Shown here one piece after another: positions 33,765-40,933 of a stretch of 64,000 bases of DNA. The stretch spans positions 1 through 64,000 of the forward strand of contig CAKJYW010000013.1 in assembly GCA_918272565.1 (NCBI GenBank), in the 5' to 3' direction. A model generated the notes under the pieces. That model was given only the letters and a program-made list of their open reading frames with translations, ran no database searches and was not told the origin of the DNA. The DNA is from Bacilli bacterium (GTDB lineage: Bacteria; Bacillota_I; Bacilli_A; ML615J-28; CAG-698). The translations under genes and the position numbers were made by a program. The stretch's first letter is position 1; every line of letters begins with the position of its first letter.

Positions 33765-33986
33765 CTAAGCATCAGCACAAGATTTACTCTTGTCATCTTT
33801 ATTGCAACCAAACATTGAGTTGCAAAGCTCACAAAAAATTCCAGATGAACTAGCGATAATAACTAACCCAACAGGAGCTGGAAGATTAGACTTTAGCATA
33901 TGATTCTTAGTAGCATCCATAAACATTTTCTTTAATTCTTCTCTACTGATTTCAACAGTATCTTTATCAATCGTTTTCATTTTCAT
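33765..33986 (-). CDS. Small unknown protein with Cys tail
   Basis: 73 residues with AAGAGG upstream. Opens MKMKTIDKDTVEISREELKK, a frequent phage pattern, followed by a short hydrophobic segment (PVGLVIIASSSG) and four cysteines. It overlaps the upstream gene by 20 bases. Confidence 0.5.
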   Translation of the reverse strand: MKMKTIDKDTVEISREELKKMFMDATKNHMLKSNLPAPVGLVIIASSSGIFCELCNSMFGCNKDDKSKSCADA

Positions 33987-34353
33987 TAAACCTCTTTATA
34001 CTTTCTAACAATTTAAATAAATCAGTGTTCATCCTAGTGACAATCTTACTAACCTTACGTGTTAATTCACGAACCAACTTGTCATCAAATTCACACAAAT
34101 GATAATGAAACTCACCAGGATATAAAACAATTATAGAGTGACCTCTAATAGTAATATCGCCAGCAATCATATTGTCGTAGTCACAATCTTTAGGGCCATA
34201 TTGTTTTAAAAAATATTCATCTTCATCTCTGTGCAAAACAGAACCAAAGCATCTTTCAAAGCCAAGCTTTCTTAAAGACTTAACAAAAGTTTTATCTTTA
34301 AGACAAGATGGTTTTATTCTTTGAACACATAAAACATAACCAGTATTACTCAT
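33967..34353 (-). CDS. Unknown protein
   Basis: 128 residues with AAGGAAGGAG upstream. Alpha/beta, with an aromatic strand (SIIVLYPGEFHYHLCEFDD) and a basic C-terminal helix. Nothing diagnostic is visible. Confidence 0.5.
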   Translation of the reverse strand: MSNTGYVLCVQRIKPSCLKDKTFVKSLRKLGFERCFGSVLHRDEDEYFLKQYGPKDCDYDNMIAGDITIRGHSIIVLYPGEFHYHLCEFDDKLVRELTRKVSKIVTRMNTDLFKLLESIKRFNENEND

Positions 34354-34355
34354 AC

Positions 34356-34892
34356 TTATTCTCCTTCCTTAAAAACAATTCGTTTATCTACAACCATAGG
34401 AATTAACTTCATCTCAGCTTCAAGAGTTAAGTTTCCTTTCTTGAGATACTTCTTACAAATTAAATGACGATAGCATAAGTCAAAATTATAATCGTCAAAG
34501 AATAAGTAATGCCAAGAAACAATAGGCTCTTCCTTATTTTTGAACGCATTATAATCAGCACGCTTAGCATACGCTTCACGTTTAGCTTTAATAGTTTCCT
34601 TACTTCTATCGCATTTAAAATCACGACAAACAAAAGGCCTAACTGGATAAACATCACAGCGATTTGTTTCTTTATTTAAAAAAGGACAAAACGCATAGAG
34701 ATTTTTATCATCAGATGAAGGCCAATTGTTTTTAATTTCTGGATGGCTTTTCATATATTCTTTTATTCTTTCAATCTCTTTACGAGTGATAGGAATAAAT
34801 TCGCCACAACAATTTCCACAACAAGAACACTGATGGTTCTTACAATTGTTGCAGAAATCTAAGTCAGTAGGTACATGATTTATTTTGTCCAT
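34356..34892 (-). CDS. YkgJ-type Cys-cluster protein
   Basis: 178 residues with AGGAAGG upstream. It has the zinc- or iron-chelating YkgJ pattern: C-rich start with CCGNCCGEFIPIT, CPFL, then RCDVYPVRPFVCRDFKCD. The family is found in bacteria and occasionally in phages; it may ligate an Fe-S cluster, and its reaction is unclear. It overlaps the upstream gene by 13 bases. Confidence 0.8.
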   Translation of the reverse strand: MDKINHVPTDLDFCNNCKNHQCSCCGNCCGEFIPITRKEIERIKEYMKSHPEIKNNWPSSDDKNLYAFCPFLNKETNRCDVYPVRPFVCRDFKCDRSKETIKAKREAYAKRADYNAFKNKEEPIVSWHYLFFDDYNFDLCYRHLICKKYLKKGNLTLEAEMKLIPMVVDKRIVFKEGE

Positions 34893-35656
34893 AGCTTTAC
34901 CTTCCTATCAAATTCAATAACATCGGAATGATAAATGCCACAATTAGGATTATAGATTCCATTCCAAACTTTAAGGAAGTTATCAACAACTTCATCAAGA
35001 GTCTGGAATCTTTCTACTTCTTTATCATCAACGACATCAATAACCTTATTAAAATAAATAGGTTCTTCACGTGATTCATCAGAATCCATATCAACAAAAT
35101 AAACATAAATCATTTTACATTTCTCGATACGAAAATCTTTATCAATAACTTCTTTATTCTCAACAACACCGTGAATAGTATCATCAAAATATAAAGGAAC
35201 AAAATCTTTCTCGGCTTTAGCAATTAACTTGCCAACATACCAAGAACCAAATGAAGCCATCTCTAACTTCTTAGGACATTTCCTAGCAAGCTTGTTATAC
35301 GAATCAACAAACGAATTACAGATTTTAATATCTTCATCGTGCTGATTCCACATACTGCGAAGATCATCCTTACTCATAAAATAATCACTAACATCTTTGT
35401 TAGTTACCAACTTAATGTCGCCATCGCAAACTAACTCTGCGATATGTTTCTTAACATCATTAAGTTTTTCTTTAAAAGCTCTTAGTCTTTTACCTAAATC
35501 AGCATAAGGTCTTAACCAATCTGCTGCTTTAGGAACTAAAGCTTTAACTAATTCGTGTGGATGATTCTCAGCACTATGTTCGTCTAAGAAATATCCAACG
35601 TTTTCACTAATACAAAAGCCACAAGCTAATGCATTAGCAATGTTTTTCTCTAACAT
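34880..35656 (-). CDS. Unknown protein
   Basis: 258 residues with AAGGAGGT upstream. Helical first half (DWLRPYADLGKRLRAFKEKL), then beta-rich and acidic. No recognised motif. Confidence 0.5.
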   Translation of the reverse strand: MLEKNIANALACGFCISENVGYFLDEHSAENHPHELVKALVPKAADWLRPYADLGKRLRAFKEKLNDVKKHIAELVCDGDIKLVTNKDVSDYFMSKDDLRSMWNQHDEDIKICNSFVDSYNKLARKCPKKLEMASFGSWYVGKLIAKAEKDFVPLYFDDTIHGVVENKEVIDKDFRIEKCKMIYVYFVDMDSDESREEPIYFNKVIDVVDDKEVERFQTLDEVVDNFLKVWNGIYNPNCGIYHSDVIEFDRKVKLWTK

Positions 35657-35669
35657 TATACTTACCTCC

Positions 35670-35792
35670 TTATCTATACATCTGTCTAATGTTACTGAGT
35701 TCGTTCTTGTAACTAATCTTACGACAAGAAACTTTTCTCTTTAGTTGACAAGTAACAGAGCGATTCAAAGCTCTACGTTCTTTCGCTTTCAT
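35670..35792 (-). CDS. Tiny basic protein, 40 residues
   Basis: A frame with a strong GGAGGTGA eight bases before the ATG at 35792, ending at a TAA whose following bases AAGGAGG serve the next gene. Composition: Arg, Lys, Asn and two Cys (TCQLKRKVSCRKI). It overlaps the upstream gene by 20 bases. Similar in size and charge to the frames at 25748 and 37393. Function is unknown. Confidence 0.6.
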   Translation of the reverse strand: MKAKERRALNRSVTCQLKRKVSCRKISYKNELSNIRQMYR

Positions 35793-36282
35793 TTTGTTTC
35801 ACCTCCAGTTCTTCTTTAGTTAACGCCCAAGACTTACCATACTTTTTAAATTCATATGTAGGACAACCATAAACAAACGGATGAACACGACCACACATAT
35901 AGCTATGCATCCAACGCAATTCTTTATGCTTATAATCTACTATAAAAGCATATTTAACTTCATCACCATAGTTATCATAACTGGCTCTAAAATCAATGTA
36001 ACCCGAACGACCTTTTACATAAAAGCCATTCTTAATTACATTCATTAAAACTACCAAATTAATACCAAGTTCATCTTCGATACTTTTGTATTCATCGACA
36101 ACTGTTTGCAATTCTTGTAAGCAGTCTTCTACTTTATCCATAACACCATCTTGCTTACGAAATTGTCTATGGATTCCAAGTAAATCTTCTTTGATTTCTT
36201 CGCCTGTTTGGTCGAAGTCAATGTTTTCAATTTTATCAATTGCTTTACAAACTTTTTCTAAAACATCAGTTAATTTATTCAT
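35773..36282 (-). CDS. Unknown protein with YGxSWxL C-terminal motif
   Basis: 169 residues with AAGGAGAT upstream. The helical first half may form a coiled coil (KVEDCLQELQTVVDEYKSIE); the second half ends FKKYGKSWALTKEEL. The neighbouring 243-residue protein has the related FNNYGISWSL, so the two share a domain. Function is unknown. Confidence 0.5.
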   Translation of the reverse strand: MNKLTDVLEKVCKAIDKIENIDFDQTGEEIKEDLLGIHRQFRKQDGVMDKVEDCLQELQTVVDEYKSIEDELGINLVVLMNVIKNGFYVKGRSGYIDFRASYDNYGDEVKYAFIVDYKHKELRWMHSYMCGRVHPFVYGCPTYEFKKYGKSWALTKEELEVKQNESERT

Positions 36283-36296
36283 AACTATTCATCTCC

Positions 36297-37028
36297 TTAA
36301 TGACTTCTGTCGACATAATCGACACCAAACTTTCTATCAGAATCGCCTAAACAATCGTCATCATAAAAATCCAATTTGATATGTAAAGTTTTAAAGCCAA
36401 CAAAATAAACTGCACTCGAATAACCACTTTCTTTAGTTTCTAAAACTTTAAGATCTAAATAGTTTTCAACACGTGCAATATCAAACGAATTCAAATGTCT
36501 GCCATCTCTATCAAAGAGTTCAAATCTATTACTATGAATACAAAACTTATCGTTTTCAAACTCAACATCACGTAAAAAAATTGAACCATCTTTATGATTT
36601 TCAAGAAGAATTCTATCTAAAGACCAACTAATACCATAATTATTGAAAGAAAAAATTTCTCCGCCTAAAGCTATATACTTACCTTCAAAACCAACCATAG
36701 GTTGTGTTGCCCAAGTGCTTGGTCTAACCTCGCAAATTTTTCCATCTCTGATAATAAAGCCGCCTGCAATAGCGAACTTTACAACTCTAGAGTAAGTAAG
36801 GTTCTCTTCGAAAGCTTTATTATCATATATTTCTCTAGAGAGTTTATCTAAATTATATTTAATAACATCATAAATACCTTTAGAACTAAACTCAGCACCA
36901 CACGAACTTTCTCTACCAAACAAATCATAACAGATATCTTTGGCATCGGAATTTTTAACATCGATACTACCTATTTTTCTAATAGACATAATTAATGCAT
37001 TTAATAAATTAATAATATTTTTATCCAT
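36297..37028 (-). CDS. Unknown protein sharing the YGxSWxL domain
   Basis: 243 residues with GGAGGCGA upstream. A helical start, then a beta-rich core (GGFIIRDGKICEVRP ... FNNYGISWSL) similar to its neighbour, and a C-terminal extension. Likely a partial duplication. Function is unknown. Confidence 0.5.
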   Translation of the reverse strand: MDKNIINLLNALIMSIRKIGSIDVKNSDAKDICYDLFGRESSCGAEFSSKGIYDVIKYNLDKLSREIYDNKAFEENLTYSRVVKFAIAGGFIIRDGKICEVRPSTWATQPMVGFEGKYIALGGEIFSFNNYGISWSLDRILLENHKDGSIFLRDVEFENDKFCIHSNRFELFDRDGRHLNSFDIARVENYLDLKVLETKESGYSSAVYFVGFKTLHIKLDFYDDDCLGDSDRKFGVDYVDRSH

Positions 37029-37030
37029 AA

Positions 37031-37288
37031 TTATTTCGCCTCCATAAAACCATAGCTTGCTAACTGCATATGTTCTTTATTTAGAATGTCTTGTCCTTTA
37101 AAACAATAACAAAATCCTAAATCTTTTGCAGGGTGTTCCATAAAGTAACACATTGCATATATACCACTTGTCTCTTCAAACTCTTTCATATTTTTAAATG
37201 TTTGAATAGGCTTTGGATCAATACCATAAGAATTATTTTCCTTATCATATAGATAAGCATACAATTCAACTTTCTTATCTTTTTCCAT
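37031..37288 (-). CDS. Unknown small protein behind a structured leader
   Basis: 85 residues. No good Shine-Dalgarno is visible; a structured RNA element lies directly upstream (37299-37391) and may control it. Sequence is alpha/beta with CYFMEHP and FCYCFKG. No family recognised. Confidence 0.5.
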   Translation of the reverse strand: MEKDKKVELYAYLYDKENNSYGIDPKPIQTFKNMKEFEETSGIYAMCYFMEHPAKDLGFCYCFKGQDILNKEHMQLASYGFMEAK

Positions 37289-37298
37289 ATTAAAAACT

Positions 37299-37392
37299 CG
37301 ACTTTCTCAACGTCTTTTCCTAACGTTTCGTAGGGATAGTTTAACTATCAACATAATCGGACTTTCACCTATGACGTTTTTAACTACGAAAA
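37299..37392 (-). ncRNA. Structured RNA element, possible switch
   Basis: On the - strand, TTTCGTAG (37391-37384) pairs perfectly with CTACGAAA (37333-37326), enclosing a palindromic stem GATAGTT/AACTATC (37349-37335). AACGTC (37378-37373) can pair with GACGTT (37314-37309). The two long-range helices cross, so they either form a pseudoknot or are mutually exclusive, as in a switch. It lies between two genes of the same transcript. I matched it to no known class. Confidence 0.45.
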
Positions 37393-37494
37393 TTACTTAC
37401 GATTTCTTCTAGCTCTACGTAAGTACTTTTCTCTAGCTTGCTTCTTTTCAAGAAACTTAGAAGCATCAGAAAAATTCTTAAATGTTTTCTTCAT
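37393..37494 (-). CDS. Tiny basic protein, 33 residues
   Basis: MKKTFKNFSDASKFLEKKQA and an Arg-rich end (YLRRARRNRK), with AGAGGA eight bases before the ATG. It occupies a gap between larger genes of the same strand. Function is unknown; its size class recurs at 25748 and 35670. Confidence 0.5.
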   Translation of the reverse strand: MKKTFKNFSDASKFLEKKQAREKYLRRARRNRK

Positions 37495-37544
37495 AACATT
37501 CTTCCTCTAGTTTTAACGAGTTTACCTTTCTCAATTAATATTAA

Positions 37545-38003
37545 TTACCATTCAGCATAAAATGCTTCACGCATAGCACGTTTATTCCTACGTGCGTTAC
37601 GTTTATCTACTTTATATTTACGCACGTTATAGTGAGATTCTTCAAAAGAATCATTCCACTTATCTAATGCATATAAGTTAGCAGCAACTTGTGTTCCACC
37701 AGCTTTATCAACTAAACGTTTAACGCCAACAAGTGGTTTAACTTCTTCCTTATCAATCATATGATATCTCTTATGATGATAATGATTCTTATGAGTAACA
37801 ACTAAAACAACATCGCCACTTACTTTCTCAATAGAAGGATAAGTAATTGGCTCTTCTTTAAGTTTTCTCTCATAACGAATTTGAGCTAACTTAATAGCAT
37901 CAGCTTTTGCTTTTTGTTTCTTGCAAACAGAAGCTCTAACTGTTTTGATAATGAATGCTACAACAACAAACATAATCACTAAAGCAATAATGACGAATAA
38001 CAT
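37545..38003 (-). CDS. Membrane-anchored basic protein behind the hammerhead ribozyme
   Basis: 152 residues. Residues 2-21 are a transmembrane helix (LFVIIALVIMFVVVAFII); the rest is Lys/His/Arg-rich with HHKRYH and a basic tail. AAGGAG is present but held in a hairpin (38007-38021). The ribozyme at 38056-38110 would cleave the transcript 99 bases before the start codon. Function is unknown. Confidence 0.6.
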   Translation of the reverse strand: MLFVIIALVIMFVVVAFIIKTVRASVCKKQKAKADAIKLAQIRYERKLKEEPITYPSIEKVSGDVVLVVTHKNHYHHKRYHMIDKEEVKPLVGVKRLVDKAGGTQVAANLYALDKWNDSFEESHYNVRKYKVDKRNARRNKRAMREAFYAEW

Positions 38004-38006
38004 AAT

Positions 38007-38021
38007 CGTCTCCTTAAGACG
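38007..38021 (-). promoter_or_regulatory. Hairpin presenting the ribosome site
   Basis: CGTCT pairs with AGACG, with TAAGG in the loop; AAGGAG is therefore partly in the loop and partly in the stem, four bases from the ATG of the membrane protein gene. Translational control is inferred. Confidence 0.5.
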
Positions 38022-38055
38022 CTGCCGATATGAAATGGTTACAGCTTATTCCATT

Positions 38056-38110
38056 TCTCTGTTTCGCCATCTGTAGGCTCATCAGTCAGATTACGAATCT
38101 GAGACAGAGA
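38056..38110 (-). ncRNA. Type III hammerhead self-cleaving ribozyme
   Basis: Read on the - strand: stem III 5' strand TCTCTG (38110-38105), cleavage triplet GTC (38105-38103), stem I TCAGATT-CGT-AATCTGA (38102-38086), core CTGATGA (38085-38079), stem II GCC-TACAGAT-GGC (38078-38066), core GAAA (38065-38062), stem III 3' strand CAGAGA (38061-38056). All conserved core bases are present and every stem is perfectly paired. Stem III is the open stem, so it is type III. Predicted cleavage is between 38103 and 38102. It lies between two genes of the same strand, so it would act in cis on the mRNA. Confidence 0.93.
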
Positions 38111-38123
38111 GGACAATTAGTCC

Positions 38124-38522
38124 TCAAGCTTTAATATATTTCAGTGAACAATCGCAATGCTCACCTTGGAATTGATATAAAGGATATCTTTCTTTACTAA
38201 CTAAGAAATAAATAAAGTCACCAACAATAAAGAAAGCATCTTTAGAACCATCCCAGAAAGTAATGATTCCATAAGCATCGCTATCCTTTTTATAATCAAA
38301 GGACTTAACTTGTTTTAAAGCAAGTCGCTTGTCGTGAAGAAGTTTTTCTTCTGGAGTGATAACAACTTTCTTATAAACATTAGAAACATAAGCATCATCG
38401 TTATGTCTGAAACACCAAGACATATCGTGTTCTGCTTCTTCTCTTGTGTCATACATATGTGTAGTTTCACTAGCACCAAAATGACAGAAGTAAGATTGAT
38501 AATCAAAACAATACTTAATCAT
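38124..38522 (-). CDS. Unknown protein, first gene of the - strand cluster
   Basis: 132 residues from the ATG at 38522; a longer frame runs to 38576 but neither start has a good Shine-Dalgarno. Rich in Asp, Tyr, Phe and Lys, with THMYDTREEAEHDMSWCFRH early and a GEHCDCSLKYIKA end. No family recognised. A GAGGAC/GTCCTC hairpin overlaps its stop and touches the ribozyme. Confidence 0.5.
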   Translation of the reverse strand: MIKYCFDYQSYFCHFGASETTHMYDTREEAEHDMSWCFRHNDDAYVSNVYKKVVITPEEKLLHDKRLALKQVKSFDYKKDSDAYGIITFWDGSKDAFFIVGDFIYFLVSKERYPLYQFQGEHCDCSLKYIKA

Positions 38523-38690
38523 AAACTCGCTTGACTCTCGGCTCAAGCTCACCGCTTTCATATATGTCAACATCATAACGATGTAATGACCAAAACTCGA
38601 AATGTATTACAGATTTGAAAAAAGTATATACAACATAAAAACACATTTTACTAAATGCACTACATTTTCCGTACCTGCGATAATATATAT

Positions 38691-38719
38691 ATAGTATGAA
38701 ATGTATGGTATATAGTAAA
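38691..38719 (-). promoter_or_regulatory. Possible promoter for the - strand cluster
   Basis: On the - strand, TTTACT, 17 bases, TACTAT. Both boxes are 4/6 matches, so this is only the best candidate I can see for driving the 38.5-20.9 kb operon. Confidence 0.3.
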
Positions 38720-39252
38720 AAATCAATCCACCCTATAAAAAATAGGCCTAGAAAAAAAGTTTTTTTGAAGTGTAATACATTTCTAGTAAAGTGTAAAACA
38801 TTTGTAGTGTCATTTTTTATAATAATGTCTTGGTTTTTTTGAGGAATTTGGCTCACTCTACTCAATCTCAACGATAATATCGAAAAGTAAAATATCGTAA
38901 GTGATTACAAATACCATACATTTTTATAACCTACATTAAGTAGTTGTTGTTGCGGTTGTTGTTGTGTTTGTCAAGTAGTTTGTTATCACAACAAGTAGCA
39001 TTGTCATCGTGTTTTTTAGCGTAGCTAGCCATCAGTTCACGTGCAAAAATTCTGCATCACTAGTGGGATTCTGATCATGCGAATGTCAACAGGTGTTCAG
39101 CGAAACTTTCTTAACCTGCTCTTTGCTCAAGCACTTTCAAAATCTTTCGATCATTCACCAGGACGTTCAAACGCCACTAGGGCTTCTCGCAAATCTTTTT
39201 CGATATGCTATATAATATATAATACAAGTGTAAGTATTTATTATTATATTAT

Positions 39253-39304
39253 TGTATTAATGTAGTTAGTATATTGTATTAATATAGTAAGTAAATGTAT
39301 TAAT
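39253..39304 (+). repeat. Iteron-like direct repeats
   Basis: TGTATTAAT occurs at 39253, 39275 and 39296, spaced 22 and 21 bases, that is two helical turns, in an AT-rich tract. Flanking bases (TAGT.AGTA) are partly repeated as well. Such phased repeats are typical of initiator binding at an origin. Confidence 0.5.
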
Positions 39305-39420
39305 AGTATTTATTATAATATCTATGTATTTGTAATAACTTTTAGATATTATTATGAGTATGTTGTATATTTTACTTCACTATATTAAAGAGAGGGACAC
39401 CCCCCAACGACACTATTGAA

Positions 39421-39468
39421 TCATCATCATAATATATTACTAAATGGTATTTTCATCATCATAATATA
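39421..39468 (+). repeat. Direct repeat TCATCATCATAATATA
   Basis: A 16-base repeat at 39421 and 39453, spacing 32 bases, just before the promoter at 39524. Two copies only; not CRISPR-like. Confidence 0.6.
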
Positions 39469-39523
39469 ATTTCAAGTCACTCAGCGTAGAATTTTAAAAA
39501 ATGAAAACATTAATGTAAAGTCA

Positions 39524-39552
39524 TTGACAAATGTAAATACAAATGACATAAT
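39524..39552 (+). promoter_or_regulatory. Sigma-70-type promoter
   Basis: TTGACA, 17 bases, CATAAT. The expected start point (39558-39560) coincides with the first base of the long helix of the leader RNA. Confidence 0.8.
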
Positions 39553-39557
39553 GTAAT

Positions 39558-39658
39558 CGTGAAAGACATATGTAACTGTGGGATTAGCCTACCACATGAG
39601 TCTGTGTAATTCCTATTGTATGGGTATCAGTAAAGATGGCGAACGATATGTCTTCACG
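39558..39658 (+). ncRNA. Highly structured 5' leader RNA
   Basis: CGTGAAAGACATAT (39558-39571) pairs with ATATGTCTTCACG (39646-39658): 13 base pairs with one bulged A, closing an 88-base domain. Inside, TGTGG (39577) pairs with CCACA (39592) around a ten-base loop whose GCC (39587) could reach GGC (39638). The transcript would begin with this helix, and the AAGGAGG of the next gene follows it by six bases. It resembles a cis-regulatory or stability element; I could not match it to a known riboswitch. Confidence 0.6.
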
Positions 39659-39676
39659 CCAATAAGGAGGTAAATC

Positions 39677-39871
39677 ATGGGTAATAGAAAAATGCCTAAA
39701 GGATTTATACCACTTGGCTCTAGTGGTTCGTGGTTGAACACAGACTACGTTAACGAGAGCAAGTGCTATCTTGATAAGAGAACTAACTTAGTCGCTGTCA
39801 TAGATAATTATGGTAGTAGATATAATGTTAAGCCTCAAATCGTAAAAGGTAAAATTAGCTGGAGGGAATAG
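39677..39871 (+). CDS. Unknown small protein behind structured leader
   Basis: 64 residues with AAGGAGGT before the ATG. Ser/Gly/Asn-rich, possibly a small beta fold. No family recognised. Followed after one base by the next gene. Confidence 0.55.
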   Translation: MGNRKMPKGFIPLGSSGSWLNTDYVNESKCYLDKRTNLVAVIDNYGSRYNVKPQIVKGKISWRE

Positions 39872-39872
39872 T

Positions 39873-40607
39873 ATGGTTAAAGAATTAATCTGTAATATCT
39901 CTGAAGAAGATTTTAGAAAACTTGATTTAAAAGGTTATAAGTCTGTTGTATTTCGTGACACTCCTAGAGAATCTGGTAAACATAGATTTCTTCAACAAGT
40001 AAGTCTTAACGATATGCTTGATGAAGAGTTAAAAGAATTACTTGATAGCGGATATGAACACGATGAAGCGTATTTAGAACAACCTGTTACTGTTGCGTTA
40101 TATGAAGATCCAACCGATAAAGATTATGCGAATGCTCGTAAGATGTATCCTCACTTACCAGATTATGGTTGTGATGAAATTGTCAGAATCAGATTTATGT
40201 ATCTTGATAAATTTATGAATAGGTTCACGGGTGCACGTTCATATCAAATCGGTTTTGGTATTAAACATCTCTACTCGACTAGAGATTACTACGAAGCTCG
40301 TGAAGATTATTGGAAAGTTCGTAAAGCTGAAACTAAAGTTATTTATAGAATTAAATTATCCGATAAATGGAAAAATGAATTCGTATTAAAACATAAAACC
40401 GAAAAAGAAGACTGGAAGTTTAATGTCTTGCCAGATGGAGTTAGACCAGATTTTGATTCTGGTAAGTTCTGTAAACACTACGATAAAGTAGATGGCGAAT
40501 GGAAAGTTACTGGTTACACTGGTGAATTCAGATTCGGTCAGTGCTTACATATAATTCCAGTTGATGAGAACGGAAATAAAATAAATACATCGGAGGGCAA
40601 CGCATAA
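39873..40607 (+). CDS. Unknown protein
   Basis: 244 residues with GGAGGGAA upstream. Alpha/beta with many Tyr, Lys and Asp; the C-terminal half is beta-rich (TGYTGEFRFGQCLHIIPVD). Its stop overlaps the next start by one base. No motif recognised. Confidence 0.5.
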   Translation: MVKELICNISEEDFRKLDLKGYKSVVFRDTPRESGKHRFLQQVSLNDMLDEELKELLDSGYEHDEAYLEQPVTVALYEDPTDKDYANARKMYPHLPDYGCDEIVRIRFMYLDKFMNRFTGARSYQIGFGIKHLYSTRDYYEAREDYWKVRKAETKVIYRIKLSDKWKNEFVLKHKTEKEDWKFNVLPDGVRPDFDSGKFCKHYDKVDGEWKVTGYTGEFRFGQCLHIIPVDENGNKINTSEGNA

Positions 40608-40906
40608 TGGATGATAAGAAGTTTGGCGAAATATTAGAGAAAGTATCTATCTCTAACGTATTAATTAAGTCGAGCGACATGATGTCGATTCTCAGTGGTT
40701 TAATTGATGACAACGAAGGTAATGCAGAAAGCATTAAAAAAATTGTCGAATCTGCTGAGAAGGAAAAACTTACCACCGAACAGATTGTTAAGCGAGTTAT
40801 TATGTTGACTTGTAACTGCGTAGTAATTAATATTTGGAATAATTTCGAAAATATAATTGAAAAAGCCTACGAGATTAATAAAAAGAAAATTAAATCAGAA
40901 AGTTAA
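40607..40906 (+). CDS. Unknown helical protein
   Basis: 99 residues with GGAGGGCA upstream. All-helical, with KLTTEQIVKRVIMLTC and a final Lys-rich helix. A terminator follows. It completes a three-gene unit under the leader RNA. Confidence 0.5.
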   Translation: MDDKKFGEILEKVSISNVLIKSSDMMSILSGLIDDNEGNAESIKKIVESAEKEKLTTEQIVKRVIMLTCNCVVINIWNNFENIIEKAYEINKKKIKSES

Positions 40907-40907
40907 A

Positions 40908-40933
40908 CGGTGGTTGATTAACCACTGTTTTTT
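40908..40933 (+). terminator. Rho-independent terminator
   Basis: CGGTGGTT pairs with AACCACTG (one G-T pair) around GATT and is followed by TTTTTTA. It would stop transcription just before the giant gene. Confidence 0.85.

Larger units (their letters stand above)
38523..39523. other. Divergent intergenic control region
   Basis: About 1 kb without a supportable gene, between the long - strand cluster and the + strand late block. It contains a stem CCTAT/ATAGG in A/T runs, an ACGATA/TATCGT inverted repeat (38869-38896), a GTT-rich stretch (38943-38970), a GC-richer segment (39000-39190), then a very AT-rich stretch with iteron-like repeats, a run of six C, and a duplicated TCATCATCATAATATA. 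The combination is typical of an origin or a major switch region. Frames on either strand here lack ribosome sites and look random. Confidence 0.6.

Noticed and set aside
37299-37391. Second hammerhead ribozyme
   Set aside because: AACGTC and GAAACGTT resemble stem III, but the CTGATGA core is missing (TTGATAG, with the catalytic G absent) and stem II is not adjacent to GAAA.
38515-38871. 118-residue frame on the - strand across the control region
   Set aside because: No ribosome site, odd composition, overlaps AT-rich promoter-like DNA and the true start of the gene ending at 38124.
39041-39265. 74-residue + strand frame in the control region
   Set aside because: No Shine-Dalgarno, and its end runs into low-complexity AT sequence; looks random.
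39421-39468. CRISPR-like array
   Set aside because: Only two copies of a low-complexity 16-base repeat; no spacers or cas genes.
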